A stretch of 64,000 bases of DNA from positions 1-64,000 of the forward strand of contig NZ_LMUP01000014.1 of the NCBI RefSeq assembly GCF_009765875.1. Direction: 5' to 3'. A program made the position numbers and the translations under genes. The notes below the pieces were generated by a model. It had not been told where the DNA came from. It was given only the letters and a program-made list of their open reading frames with translations, and ran no database searches. Every line of letters starts with the position of its first letter. The first letter of the stretch is position 1. Of this stretch, positions 51,251 to 60,617 are shown one piece after another. The stretch is from Pedobacter sp. L105 (GTDB lineage Bacteria > Bacteroidota > Bacteroidia > Sphingobacteriales > Sphingobacteriaceae).

Positions 51251-51567
51251 TGAAAAAAGTAGTATTAGGCCTTATGCTGACGGCAATAGCTGTTGGGGGC
51301 AGCGCATTTACGAATGCAAAAAAAGCAATTAATGAGGGGTATCTGATTCAGCCATTATCAGGTATATTTTTTAGATCAGCAAACGCAACTGGAGTCTGTT
51401 TCAATCTATTAAGTATTCAAAGCTGTGTATATGCAGTCAACCCAACGAGCAAAATAAATATTCCTTCACAGACATATTACAGTGATAATGATGTGAATAA
51501 TTTTATAGCTCAAGGATGGCTGGATGAAGTGCCTACTTCTAACAATGGTCTTTACATCATTGAATAA
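51250..51567 (+). CDS. Exported small two-cysteine protein, paralogue 1
   Basis: This 105-residue protein begins at ATG 51250; ATG 51247 is also in frame, but 51250 makes all three paralogues exactly 105 residues. Signal peptide: KKVVLGLMLTAIAVGGSAF. The mature part is about 85 residues with a Cys pair in CFNLLSIQSC (eight residues between), NIPSQTYYSD and a C-terminal WLDEVPTSNNGLY. This size and layout resemble short exported Bacteroidota proteins I believe are called DUF6520. The start overlaps the stop of the MauE-like gene, indicating coupling. Function unknown. Confidence 0.75.
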   Translation: MKKVVLGLMLTAIAVGGSAFTNAKKAINEGYLIQPLSGIFFRSANATGVCFNLLSIQSCVYAVNPTSKINIPSQTYYSDNDVNNFIAQGWLDEVPTSNNGLYIIE

Positions 51568-51660
51568 AAGTTATTATATAGTCATCAAATAGCACACTAA
51601 CAGGGAAAGCTGTAGCCTGTTTAAAGAAATGCGGCTGTAATCATATAAAAAACAATAAAT

Positions 51661-51978
51661 ATGAAAAAAGTAGTATTAGGCCTTATGCTGACAGCGATTG
51701 CTGTTGGGGGCAGTGCATTTACGAATGCAAAAAAAGCGATTAATGAAGGTTATCTGATTCAACCATTGTCAGGAATATTTCTGAGGGCAAGTAATGCGAA
51801 TGGAGGATGTTTTAATTTATTGAGTACGCTCAGCTGTGCATATTCAGTAAATGCAGCCGGTAAAATAAATATTCCTGCACAGGCATGGTACAGTGCTGAT
51901 GATGTTAATGATTTTATTGCTGAAGGCTGGCTGGATGAAGTACCGTATTCAAATCATGGCCTTTATATTATTATTTAA
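51661..51978 (+). CDS. Exported small two-cysteine protein, paralogue 2
   Basis: This 105-residue protein has nearly the same signal peptide as paralogue 1; the first ~110 bases match at most positions. The Cys pair is CFNLLSTLSC, again with eight residues between. NIPAQAWYSADDVNDFIAEGWLDEVP closely parallels paralogue 1. A 93-base gap separates it from paralogue 1, with only three bases to paralogue 3. The conserved N-terminus and C-terminal DV(N)xFIxxGWLDEVP block, with a more variable centre, suggest diversification of the middle. Confidence 0.75.
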   Translation: MKKVVLGLMLTAIAVGGSAFTNAKKAINEGYLIQPLSGIFLRASNANGGCFNLLSTLSCAYSVNAAGKINIPAQAWYSADDVNDFIAEGWLDEVPYSNHGLYIII

Positions 51979-51981
51979 CTG

Positions 51982-52299
51982 ATGAAGAAATTATTATTAG
52001 GCCTTTTACTGACAGCGATAGCGGTTGGGGGTAGTGCATTTACCAATGCAAGAAAAGCGATCACAGAAAATTATATTTTACAGACGGCATCCGGCTTCTT
52101 TATCCGGCAGGCCACTGCACCTGGTGGTTGTACTTCCAGCTCTGGTTTAAATTGCGAATATGCGGTTACGGCTTTTGGAAGATTGTATATACCAGCACAA
52201 TCTTCTTATACCAGCGCCAATATACAGGATTATCTGGATAATGATTATCTGGAACCTATCGATGGAGTAGGTCCGGGCATTTATCATGCTGTTCCCTAA
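51982..52299 (+). CDS. Exported small two-cysteine protein, paralogue 3
   Basis: This 105-residue paralogue is more divergent. Signal peptide: KKLLLGLLLTAIAVGGSAF. Its Cys pair is CTSSSGLNC, with seven residues between instead of eight. The C-terminal part (YIPAQSSYTSANIQDYLDNDYLEPIDG) keeps the spacing of the DVNxF...WLDEV block of the other two. The start codon ATG follows the stop of paralogue 2 by three bases. A bidirectional terminator ends the operon. Function unknown. Confidence 0.72.
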   Translation: MKKLLLGLLLTAIAVGGSAFTNARKAITENYILQTASGFFIRQATAPGGCTSSSGLNCEYAVTAFGRLYIPAQSSYTSANIQDYLDNDYLEPIDGVGPGIYHAVP

Positions 52300-52312
52300 A
52301 AGGGGATGAATT

Positions 52313-52356
52313 AAAAAACGGGTTGTATGTCTTTGTACATATAACCCGTTTTTTTT
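52313..52356. terminator. Bidirectional terminator between peptide operon and susD-like gene
   Basis: AAAAAACGGGTT (52313-52324) pairs with AACCCGTTTTTT (52343-52354), and further pairing is possible inside. A T-run follows on both strands. It ends 9 bases before the stop of the minus-strand SusD-like gene. Confidence 0.88.
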
Positions 52357-52364
52357 GATATTAA

Positions 52365-53759
52365 TTATCGAATATTTTGCTGAATACCACTTAGGGCAAT
52401 TTCATCGTCTGGAATTGGGAAAACATAACGAGGGTCGTTTGGTGGCAAGGTATAAGTTATTCCATTGGCAACCCTTTGCAAGGTAATATCAGCACCTTCT
52501 TTATTCAACCGTTTTAGATCGGTCCATCGCAGGCTGCGCCATATTAATTCTTTACGTCTTTCTACTAATATTTGATTGAGTGCATTCTGAGAATTTGAAG
52601 CACTCATTGGAATAAAATGACCTGTTTTATACCTATTAATTAATAAGGTATTCATCGTAGACATGGCATCAGTTATCTGATTTCTTCTGGCCAGACATTC
52701 TGCTTTGATCAAATAAACCTCGTCAGTTGCCAGACCTGTGAAAGGACTTGGATATGCACCTGCATAACCATATTTCATATATAAAAGTCCTGTTTGTATA
52801 TTGGTGCCAAAGAAGATAGATCGTCTAAGATCATTTGCATCATATAATTGATATAGCGATGGGTTGATGGTCACAGCTGTGTTGTAATCGGCTGTTAAAA
52901 GTATATTATAATAGTTAGCTACTACTGTTGTATTCAAAATTGTTTCTGTACTATTGATCGAAAATGGAACAGCTTGTAAAGTATCAATGGTATTATAATC
53001 AATCAATGTTGGATATAAATTTAAGGTGCTGTCTGCATATTGTTCTGCCTTATCATATTTGCGCATACTTAAATAAATACGTGAAAATAAAGCCATTGTT
53101 GCTACTTTAGATGGTCTTTCTTTGTTGTTGACCTGAATACCCGGATAAAGTAAATTACTTGACGCAGATAAATCTGAAAGTATTTGGTTATATGTTTGTT
53201 CAACTGATGAACGAGGTTCAATTTCATCTATTCCAGGTTTTAGGCGGATAGGTATTCCCAGATCAGTTGTCGCTGTCTGGCTATCATAAGCCGGGGAAAA
53301 ACTTCTTACCAGATCATAGAATGCATAGGCTCTCATAAATAGTGCCCATCCTTTAATATTATTCCACTGCCCACGGTTAAGATCTACAATGGGAATTTGA
53401 TTTAATCCTTCTAAAACATTATTACAGGTAAATATAGAAGAATATCCAACATTCCAATCTTTAATTCCTAATTGTCCTTCGTATAAATCCTTTGCCCAGA
53501 TATAACTATTTCTTTCCGCATTAAAGTAGGTTCCAAGCCAGGATTCATAATCAACAAAATTATAGTCATCTGATGACATTTGTAAAAGACCGGGTGTTGT
53601 TCTATTTAAGCAATTAATATTTTCCAGTAATGCTTGTTCATCAGCCAATGTATTTGGCGAAACCATATTGGTACCAGGTTTGGCATCGAGAAAATCTTTT
53701 TTGCAACCATAGAATATTGTTATAACAATGAGGAAGATAAAAGGGTATAAAAATTTCAT
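52365..53759 (-). CDS. RagB/SusD family nutrient-binding lipoprotein
   Basis: The ATG at 53759 gives 464 residues with a lipoprotein signal (FLYPFIFLIVITIFYGC). It starts 10 bases after the SusC stop; a longer reading from 53789 would overlap susC and add residues before the signal. SusD features include KDFLDAKPGTN after the Cys, N-terminal TPR-like helices (WALFMRAYAFYDLVRSF), and a C-terminal block with YLIKAECLARRNQITDAMSTMNTLL, ILVERRKELIWRSLRWTDLKRLN and FPIPDDEIALSG. SusD forms a lid on SusC and captures glycans, peptides or other nutrients. No degradative enzyme gene is adjacent, so the ligand is unknown. Confidence 0.9.
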   Translation of the reverse strand: MKFLYPFIFLIVITIFYGCKKDFLDAKPGTNMVSPNTLADEQALLENINCLNRTTPGLLQMSSDDYNFVDYESWLGTYFNAERNSYIWAKDLYEGQLGIKDWNVGYSSIFTCNNVLEGLNQIPIVDLNRGQWNNIKGWALFMRAYAFYDLVRSFSPAYDSQTATTDLGIPIRLKPGIDEIEPRSSVEQTYNQILSDLSASSNLLYPGIQVNNKERPSKVATMALFSRIYLSMRKYDKAEQYADSTLNLYPTLIDYNTIDTLQAVPFSINSTETILNTTVVANYYNILLTADYNTAVTINPSLYQLYDANDLRRSIFFGTNIQTGLLYMKYGYAGAYPSPFTGLATDEVYLIKAECLARRNQITDAMSTMNTLLINRYKTGHFIPMSASNSQNALNQILVERRKELIWRSLRWTDLKRLNKEGADITLQRVANGITYTLPPNDPRYVFPIPDDEIALSGIQQNIR

Positions 53760-53769
53760 ATTATGGATT

Positions 53770-56700
53770 TTAGAAATTGGCTTTAACACCTAATGAGATG
53801 GTTGTTGGGATAGGTACGCTATTTGGATAATCAGGATCTATTTTATAATGAGTAGCCTTCCAAAGGATCAGTAGATTTGATGCATAGAGATATAGACTAA
53901 GATTTGAAAAAGGCAATTTTTTATATTTTTCTTTAGCCAGTTGGTAATTTAGCTGAATATCCTGCAGTCTGATATGATCAGCTTTTTCAACCAATATATT
54001 GGAGTAGTTATAGATATTATCCCTGGACATTTTTGCCGGGTAAATGAGTGATGGTACATTTGTGATCAGTTCATCGCCTGGTTTTTGCCATCTTGAGTCA
54101 TAATCGGACTGCTGATAGGAATCCATTGAACCATAACCCTGGTAAAGGTTATAATTACTTAAGGACGATCTTCTGAATACGTAGCCTAATTTATAGATAA
54201 TGTTAAATGACAATTCCCATGATTTGTATAAAAAAGAGTTTCTGAAGGAACCAAAATATTTAGGAGTGGAGGTTCCGCTATAGACCAATTCTGACGAGTT
54301 CGTAGAATTCGCAATGCCAGCATAATCTTCACTTACTTTTCCATTCAATATACTTTGCGGATTTCCTGCATTATCCAGGCCCATCCATTTGTAACTAAAG
54401 ATGGAATAATAGGAGTAACCTTCCAGTGGATTGATGTAATTTTGGGATACAATATTCCCGTTACTACCTTGTTTCACTTTGTAATTGGTAATCTTATCGG
54501 TGTTGTAATTAAACAAAAAAGTACTAAACCATTTAAAATTAGCCGTTTTAATGTTTGTCGAATTCAGTGTGAGATCGATCCCTTTAGAAAGAGTATTAGC
54601 CGAGTTTCCTTTAAAAATTGAAACTCCGGTTTGTGGGGCAATAGGACTTTGTCCAATCAGATCAGTTCCATTTTTTATCCAGTACTCTAAACTTCCAGTT
54701 AGCCTATTGTTTTTCATTCCAAAGTCAATCCCAAAATTTGTATTTTGAACCTTCTCCCATCGTAAAGAAGGATTTGGAGGATTACTTATTTGCAAGTAGG
54801 AGGCTCCCCAGAGATTTGGTGCATTTATAGTTTGAGTAGTTAAAAAGGCCGATGTGGTTTTGTCTACATTGCCGCTGGTTCCATAAGTTGCCCTTAATTT
54901 TAAATAGGGTAAGCTGCTAAAATGATAAAAATCTTCTTTACTTAAATTCCATGCCAAGCCTGTCGACCAAAGTGGAACTCCTTTTTGGTTGGTTTTTACT
55001 CCGAAGATATTCGATTCATCTCTTCGTGAACTTGCAGACAGGATATATTTTTGGTCATAGATGTATGAACCGTTGGTATAATAAGAAACATACCTATCAA
55101 TTGTTCCAGCATTACCAATGTTTAATGGAATCCTGTTTATAAGACCATTATAATAACTTGGATAATCCTGTAATTGATTGATCGTTGCATTCAGGTTAGT
55201 AGCCGTCGCGGGGTCATAACCATACAAGGTGGTATAATCCTGCGAACTTTGATAATCTTTGAACTCATACCCAGCGATCACATTGATAGCATGTTTACTG
55301 GCAAATTCGTTTTCATAATTTATCTGCCCTCTGCCATAATGAGAATAGTAGGAACTATTGTTATTATCTACGATATCTCCCAGTGGTACAGGTCTTGTAG
55401 CAGCACCGGTTACCGGATCAATTTGTGTGAATGAATTGATTAAATTCCTGGTGTAATAAGATTCGAGACTATTGTTATCACTGTATTCAGTAATTCCCTT
55501 ATCATAAGTGTAATTTACAGATAAGGTTAAATTGGGTATCACTTGATAATTTACGCCCAGGTTGATTTTGTAATCTGTCAATCGCATATCAGAATGATAA
55601 TAAGCCGGGTTCAGTTCGTCCAGCGGCCGTTTATGCCAATCGAGCAATTTTCCCTTGCCAACTGTATCCACATAAGCTAACCTTAAAGTCCCATCGGTAA
55701 CGGCCAGTGGGTTTCCATTGGCACCCGCAACATTTTCATAAGGATATAGTGGTTGGTAACCGGCTCCTCTAATTTTAGTATTGCTGGAAGTAAACATCAG
55801 TCCTGTTAAAAACCGGAGTTTGTTTTTCAATAAAGACAAAGTATTATTCGCATTAACAGTAAAGCGGTCATCGCTGTTGGTCACGTTATTCCCCAGATCA
55901 TTGTCATAACCCAGTGCAACATAATACTTATTGTAAACTCCGCCACCTGTGGCACTAAGCTGGTACTGCTGGTTAAGGCTTGTCCTGTAAAAATATTTAT
56001 TCAAATCAGCCCTATTATCATGACCTGCAATAGAATCCAGCATTTGCGTTTGTCTTGCATCCGTGATTTGATTGTTTCTGCGCAGCAACATCACTTCCAC
56101 AGCAGGAGAGAGGGCCATATAACCCGAATTGATCTTCGGGTTATACTTTCCTTTACTAAACAGAAATTGTTCCACACCTATGTATTCCTGATTAGTGAGC
56201 TGCGGCATATAATACTGATTGGGCTTACTTCCGAAAGTGATATTTGTATTGAAACTGATGACTGGTTTTTGATTAAAAGCACCTGTTTTGGTGGTGATCA
56301 CAATTACGCCGTTGCCAGAACGTGCTCCCCAGATGGATGCTGCGGCAGCATCTTTCAAAATGGTAATAGACTTTACATCCTGAGGATTGATGTTCGCCAC
56401 ATCTCCGTCATAGGGAAAATTATCTAAAATAATCAGCGGGTTTGCATTGGCAGAAATTGTGCTCCTATCCCTTATACTGATGACAGGCGTATTGCCCATC
56501 GTGTTTTTATTGAATAACAAGCCGCTGGTTACCCCATCCAGCCTGTCCAGTATATTTTTACCTACCTTTCGGTTTAGTAAAGCGCTGTCTATCAATACAA
56601 AACTTCCAGTAGCCCTTTCTTTTGGAATATACTGATAACCTGTGGATACGATATTTACGGTATCCAGGTATTGCACATAACGGATCATCTTTAAGTTGAC

Positions 56701-57258
56701 CGGTTTTTTGCTCGCTAAAACTTCAGCTGGCTCATAACCCAGGTAAGTTACAGAAATCTCTGCTTTATCATCCACATCCCTCAGTACAAAAAATCCGGTT
56801 TTACCGGTTACTGTAGAAATGTCCGTGTTCTTGATATGGATCACGGCGCCATCCAGTCCAATACCATCTTCATCAGTGATCAGGCCTACTACATTTACCT
56901 TTGATATTTTGTTTACCGGTTTAGAAGGCGGTGCCTTATCTCTTAGCCTGAATATGCTTACCACTCTGTTTTTAATATTGTAAGTTAATGGCTGGCCAGT
57001 GAGAACAACCTTTAGAGCCTCATCAACAGATGCATTTCTGACGTCTATACTAACGGGTTGTGTTCCCGAAAGATCACCGCGGTCAAAGATGAAATCATAT
57101 CCGCTTTGCGAGCGGATCATTTTGAGTATTTTTTCTAAGGGTGCTTTTTGTTCACTGATCGTGATTTGCTGGGCAAATAGATGGTTTCCAAAGAATAGCA
57201 GAGCCATGAGTGGTAATGTGATCTTCAGGCGCATTTTGCGTCTTTTTTTATAAATCAT
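53770..57258 (-). CDS. SusC/RagA family TonB-dependent transporter with STN domain
   Basis: This 1162-residue outer-membrane transporter opens with a signal peptide (ITLPLMALLFFGNHLFAQ); ATG 57234 is an alternative start. An STN domain (about 30-105: ITISEQKAPLEKILKMIR, YDFIFDRGDL) marks a transducer that can contact a FecR-type anti-sigma. A CarboxypepD_reg-like domain (about 122-195) and the SusC plug follow (VNIVSTGYQYIPKERATGSF, DAAAASIWGARSGNGVIVITTKTG), then the 22-strand barrel. Directly upstream on the strand are genes for FecR and an ECF sigma factor. Likely control: ligand binding signals through STN to FecR and sigma to raise susCD expression, as in FecA/FecR/FecI. Confidence 0.92.
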   Translation of the reverse strand: MIYKKRRKMRLKITLPLMALLFFGNHLFAQQITISEQKAPLEKILKMIRSQSGYDFIFDRGDLSGTQPVSIDVRNASVDEALKVVLTGQPLTYNIKNRVVSIFRLRDKAPPSKPVNKISKVNVVGLITDEDGIGLDGAVIHIKNTDISTVTGKTGFFVLRDVDDKAEISVTYLGYEPAEVLASKKPVNLKMIRYVQYLDTVNIVSTGYQYIPKERATGSFVLIDSALLNRKVGKNILDRLDGVTSGLLFNKNTMGNTPVISIRDRSTISANANPLIILDNFPYDGDVANINPQDVKSITILKDAAAASIWGARSGNGVIVITTKTGAFNQKPVISFNTNITFGSKPNQYYMPQLTNQEYIGVEQFLFSKGKYNPKINSGYMALSPAVEVMLLRRNNQITDARQTQMLDSIAGHDNRADLNKYFYRTSLNQQYQLSATGGGVYNKYYVALGYDNDLGNNVTNSDDRFTVNANNTLSLLKNKLRFLTGLMFTSSNTKIRGAGYQPLYPYENVAGANGNPLAVTDGTLRLAYVDTVGKGKLLDWHKRPLDELNPAYYHSDMRLTDYKINLGVNYQVIPNLTLSVNYTYDKGITEYSDNNSLESYYTRNLINSFTQIDPVTGAATRPVPLGDIVDNNNSSYYSHYGRGQINYENEFASKHAINVIAGYEFKDYQSSQDYTTLYGYDPATATNLNATINQLQDYPSYYNGLINRIPLNIGNAGTIDRYVSYYTNGSYIYDQKYILSASSRRDESNIFGVKTNQKGVPLWSTGLAWNLSKEDFYHFSSLPYLKLRATYGTSGNVDKTTSAFLTTQTINAPNLWGASYLQISNPPNPSLRWEKVQNTNFGIDFGMKNNRLTGSLEYWIKNGTDLIGQSPIAPQTGVSIFKGNSANTLSKGIDLTLNSTNIKTANFKWFSTFLFNYNTDKITNYKVKQGSNGNIVSQNYINPLEGYSYYSIFSYKWMGLDNAGNPQSILNGKVSEDYAGIANSTNSSELVYSGTSTPKYFGSFRNSFLYKSWELSFNIIYKLGYVFRRSSLSNYNLYQGYGSMDSYQQSDYDSRWQKPGDELITNVPSLIYPAKMSRDNIYNYSNILVEKADHIRLQDIQLNYQLAKEKYKKLPFSNLSLYLYASNLLILWKATHYKIDPDYPNSVPIPTTISLGVKANF

Positions 57259-57404
57259 TTTATATATTTGGTTTAGGGTGCCTGAGTTTTGAGAGACAGG
57301 GCACCTGTAATTCAGTTAATAAGTTTTTTTCTTTAGTTAACAGAAGCCAAAAAAATCGCCAGGATTGCGACTAACACTCCTGGCGTTGGCATTTATAATT
57401 ATCT

Positions 57405-58532
57405 CTAGTTTATTACCATTATCCTCCTTCCATCAATTTTAAAGTGAACTTTTCCGGTTGATTCTATTCTGTTTAAAACAGTTGAGAGTTTATTTTTACG
57501 TGCTACCCAGCCTCCGAGTTCCATTTTAGGTGAGGCGGAAGAGCTATACACAAATTCTACGTTGTACCAACGGCCAATTTCCCGCATATCGGATTTAAAA
57601 TCATCTCCTTTATTAAAGCTGAAATCGCCATTTTTCCAGTCCACCTCTGTTGCGGTATCTACATTTTTAACAGATATGACCGAACCAGAATTTAAAGCTT
57701 GCTGACCAGGTTTAAGCATAACCTTTTTATTGATGCCAACACTTCCTTCCAAAAGGGTAGTTTTAATCAGCTGCTCATCCGGGTAGGCATTGATGTTAAA
57801 GTGTGTACCAAATACTTCTACGCGTTGATTATCTGTTTCTACTACGAAAGGAACCCCACTCTGGTGTGTTACTTCAAAGTAGGCTTCGCCGCTCAACTTT
57901 ACCTTTCGTTCTTTGAGAGATAAAAAAGATGTTGGATATTTTAAAGAAGAAGCGGCGTTAAGCCATACTCTGGTACCATCGGGCAGGCGCAGCTGATATT
58001 TGCCGCCTTTAGGAATTTCGATCTTATTGTATGTGATTTCGGAATGGGGTATTATACTTGCCGTGGTATAAATCAGTTCATCTGCTGCTGTTCTGGCAAT
58101 CTCTATACCTGCTTGTTTTACCACTTTACTTTTTTGAATAGCTGATAAGCCTATTTTTTTACCATTGGACAAAGTTAAAACAGCTTTGCCGGAGCCCGGG
58201 GCGATGTCGTTAAGAATAGTGAAATCATTATATCGTTGCCGTTCAATCTGTTTATTGTAACAGTATAAGCTAATACTGATGATGCATAGTGCAGTAGCTG
58301 CAATGGCAATACTCGGCCATAATTTTACCTTGCTTTTTTTGTATTCTTTATATTGCTCATCAAGGGACGCCTTCACCCGGTTTAAATCATCTGAACGATC
58401 AGAGTAGCTTACATCCATCGGTTGATCATCATAGTATTGAAGATAGAGGTTATCCAGAAAGGCATCTTCTTCTTCAGAAGTCATGCCTGCTGCATATCTT
58501 TCTATGATTTCGTTTAATTCTTCTCTGGTCAT
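57405..58532 (-). CDS. FecR family anti-sigma factor
   Basis: This 375-residue inner-membrane protein has a short N-terminal cytoplasmic region (about 1-66), one TM helix (about 70-88, WPSIAIAATALCIISISLY) and a periplasmic FecR domain. In it EIPKGGKYQLRLPDGTRVWLNAASSLKYPTSF is the hallmark, followed by EAYFEVTHQSGVPFVVETDNQRVEVFGTHFNINAY. The C-terminal ~70 residues are DUF4974 (FKSDMREIGRWYNVEFVYSS), which shares a fold with STN. It should hold and activate the sigma encoded 77 bases upstream when the SusC STN domain signals. The susC gene begins about 146 bases downstream. Confidence 0.93.
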   Translation of the reverse strand: MTREELNEIIERYAAGMTSEEEDAFLDNLYLQYYDDQPMDVSYSDRSDDLNRVKASLDEQYKEYKKSKVKLWPSIAIAATALCIISISLYCYNKQIERQRYNDFTILNDIAPGSGKAVLTLSNGKKIGLSAIQKSKVVKQAGIEIARTAADELIYTTASIIPHSEITYNKIEIPKGGKYQLRLPDGTRVWLNAASSLKYPTSFLSLKERKVKLSGEAYFEVTHQSGVPFVVETDNQRVEVFGTHFNINAYPDEQLIKTTLLEGSVGINKKVMLKPGQQALNSGSVISVKNVDTATEVDWKNGDFSFNKGDDFKSDMREIGRWYNVEFVYSSSASPKMELGGWVARKNKLSTVLNRIESTGKVHFKIDGRRIMVIN

Positions 58533-58609
58533 CTCTTGGAAGGGAATATTTCCTATTTATAAGAGTAAGACAAGAAGCTAAGGCAGAACATGTAAAAGAA
58601 AATTATAAT

Positions 58610-59182
58610 TTATAAAAGCAAGGAAAGAAAGAGGAAAAAGCGAAGCTTAAGCCGCAGGATTTGCAGGGCATTGGAGATGTGCCTGCTAACTGTAGACTCC
58701 TCTATTCCAAGGATAACCGCAATTTCTTTGTGACTCAAATTTTCATAACGGCTCAATAAAAATGCTTCGCGCGTTTTTGGCGTCATGTCTAAAGTTCCTT
58801 GTTCAATTTGTTCTTTGAGCTGATTTTCGCGGATCAAATGATCCGCTTGTTCAAATTTATCGTTATAATGTAGTAGGTGATAATTAATGTATTTGTCTTT
58901 GACCACTTCACGAGATAATTGATTCTTAAGGCGGTTTTTGACAGAGGTATATAAAAACCCGGATAGGTTAGTGGTAATTTCCAGTACTTCTCTTTTATCC
59001 CACAAAATGGCGAAGACGTCGTGCAGCACATCTCTCGCTTCATCACGGTTACGGATCTTATTATAAGCGTGAATAATGAGAACTGTGGCATAACGGGTGT
59101 AGATTTCTGTATATGCCGCGCGGTCGTTGCACTTCAATAATTTTACTAATTCGTCATCAGAAAAGTCGGTGTAGGAAGCCAT
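58610..59182 (-). CDS. ECF (sigma-70 family) RNA polymerase sigma factor
   Basis: This 190-residue sigma has a region 2 (DDELVKLLKCNDRAAYTEIYTRYATVLIIHAYNKIRNRDEARDVLHDVFAILWDKRE) and a region 4 HTH (TPKTREAFLLSRYENLSHKEIAVILGIEESTVSRHISNALQILR). It belongs to the Bacteroidota FecI-like group that drives susCD expression. It leads the minus-strand set sigma, FecR, SusC, SusD. A hydrophobic C-terminal end (LKLRFFLFLSLLL) is unusual in look but common for this group. Confidence 0.93.
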   Translation of the reverse strand: MASYTDFSDDELVKLLKCNDRAAYTEIYTRYATVLIIHAYNKIRNRDEARDVLHDVFAILWDKREVLEITTNLSGFLYTSVKNRLKNQLSREVVKDKYINYHLLHYNDKFEQADHLIRENQLKEQIEQGTLDMTPKTREAFLLSRYENLSHKEIAVILGIEESTVSRHISNALQILRLKLRFFLFLSLLL

Positions 59183-59546
59183 GCAACATGATATTTGGTG
59201 GCAAAAGGTAATTACTTTTTTTTATCTTGAAAGAATTTGAGGCGAAAACAAATATTTTTTGAATTTTTTAAGATTTCTAAATATCGGCCTTTATGATGTT
59301 TTAAAGGACGATTTGTTAATTACTAAATTGATTTTTCAAAGGCGTTAAGTATGTTTTTCAAATTTTCAGCCCTTAATTGTCACTAAAATGTCACCTATTT
59401 TTTCAAATTTTACCCTTCTATTTGCACGGTTATTGCAGATCTATAAATATTGATTAATTCATACGGTTTTTTAGGAAAATTTCAATTTCTTTCATTGAGC
59501 TGAAATCTTTTTAGCCTTTAAAATCGTTAGTGGAACACGACTATTT
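59183..59546. other. AT-rich divergent intergenic region
   Basis: No ORF is supported. It holds two 13-base direct repeats (TTTTTCAAATTTT, 59354-59366 and 59399-59411) 45 bases apart, each near a TGTCAC. CTATTTGCAC at about 59417-59426 resembles a -7 box for the plus-strand GAF-PAS pair. A TACCTTTTG-like box lies on the minus strand close to the sigma gene start. Confidence 0.4.
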
Positions 59547-60617
59547 ATGGGTGAGAAAGAATCTGAAAAATTAGTGAAGGTTAACCGTTTTCTAAAGCTC
59601 CATATCAGCAAAGAGAAAGAATTACAGGAAATTGTAGAGCTAGCGGCTAACATCTGTGAAACCCCTTATGGCATGATTAGTTTTTTAGATCATGGGATCC
59701 AGTATGTTAAATTTAGTGTAGGTACTCCAATAGTAGAAAATGGATATGAAAATAGTTTCTGCAAGCAAACAGTTGAGCAGTATGATATACTTGAAGTAGC
59801 TGATACCACAAAAGATCCGCGTTTTCAACACCATCCCTTTGTAGTAAATGCTCCACATATCAGATTTTACGCGGGCTCGCCCTTAACTACAGATGGCGGT
59901 GAAAATATAGGAACGATCTGTGTGTTTGATCTTACCGCCAAAAAATTAAGCGGCCTGCAGCTCCGGATGTTACAAAGTTTATCCAGGCAGGTTACTTATT
60001 TACTGGATTTTGATGCCAATTTATCCCTGATAAAAGACCAGTTTATCAACTCAAAAAAATCAGAAACAAAACTTCGTGCTTTTTTTGAAAGTTCAAGTTC
60101 CTGTCACCTGCTTTTTGATCCCGCGCTAAAAGTAATCTCCTATAATAAAGCTACGGTAGATTTTATGCTTAGCAGTTCCAATATACATTTTTCGGAAAGT
60201 TTGGAAATTAAAGATTTTATTCATCCCGATTTTCTAAAGAAATTTGAGTCAAATTGCCATGCTGCGCTAAGGGGAGAGTCTCTGATAGAGGAGATTACAC
60301 TGAGTTATCCCATCGGAGATATTCACTGGTATTCCACCTTCGATCCCGCACGTGATCCCTATGGTAAAATTATTGGTATATCCTTTAACGTGACAAACAT
60401 TACTAAAAGTGTAGAAGCTGAAATCCTGTTAAGGCAACAAAATGAGTCACTTCAAAAAATAGCCCATTTGGAAGAGAATGAGCTAAAAATTTGTGTACGA
60501 CTAATTAATGTGTTAATGGACAATATTTTAGATAACGAAAGTGCAAAACAAATCGGAGAGATTCAGTTAATGAAGGAATCAGTGAAAGAGCTGACTGACA
60601 AAAGCAGGAGGGTTTAA
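59547..60617 (+). CDS. GAF-PAS protein, first of a tandem pair, no kinase domain
   Basis: This 356-residue soluble protein has a GAF domain (about 15-155: ELQEIVELAANICETPYGMISFLD, NSFCKQTVEQYDILEVADTTKDPRF, PHIRFYAGSPLTTDGGENIGTICVFD), a linker and a PAS domain (about 175-290, ending GISFNVTNITKS). The C-terminal ~65 residues are helical (EENELKICVRLINVLMDNI) where the HisKA dimer helix would be, but the His is replaced (ENELKI for the SHELRKP of its neighbour). It overlaps the next gene by one base. It is probably a partner or regulator of that protein or of an unlinked kinase. Confidence 0.8.
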   Translation: MGEKESEKLVKVNRFLKLHISKEKELQEIVELAANICETPYGMISFLDHGIQYVKFSVGTPIVENGYENSFCKQTVEQYDILEVADTTKDPRFQHHPFVVNAPHIRFYAGSPLTTDGGENIGTICVFDLTAKKLSGLQLRMLQSLSRQVTYLLDFDANLSLIKDQFINSKKSETKLRAFFESSSSCHLLFDPALKVISYNKATVDFMLSSSNIHFSESLEIKDFIHPDFLKKFESNCHAALRGESLIEEITLSYPIGDIHWYSTFDPARDPYGKIIGISFNVTNITKSVEAEILLRQQNESLQKIAHLEENELKICVRLINVLMDNILDNESAKQIGEIQLMKESVKELTDKSRRV

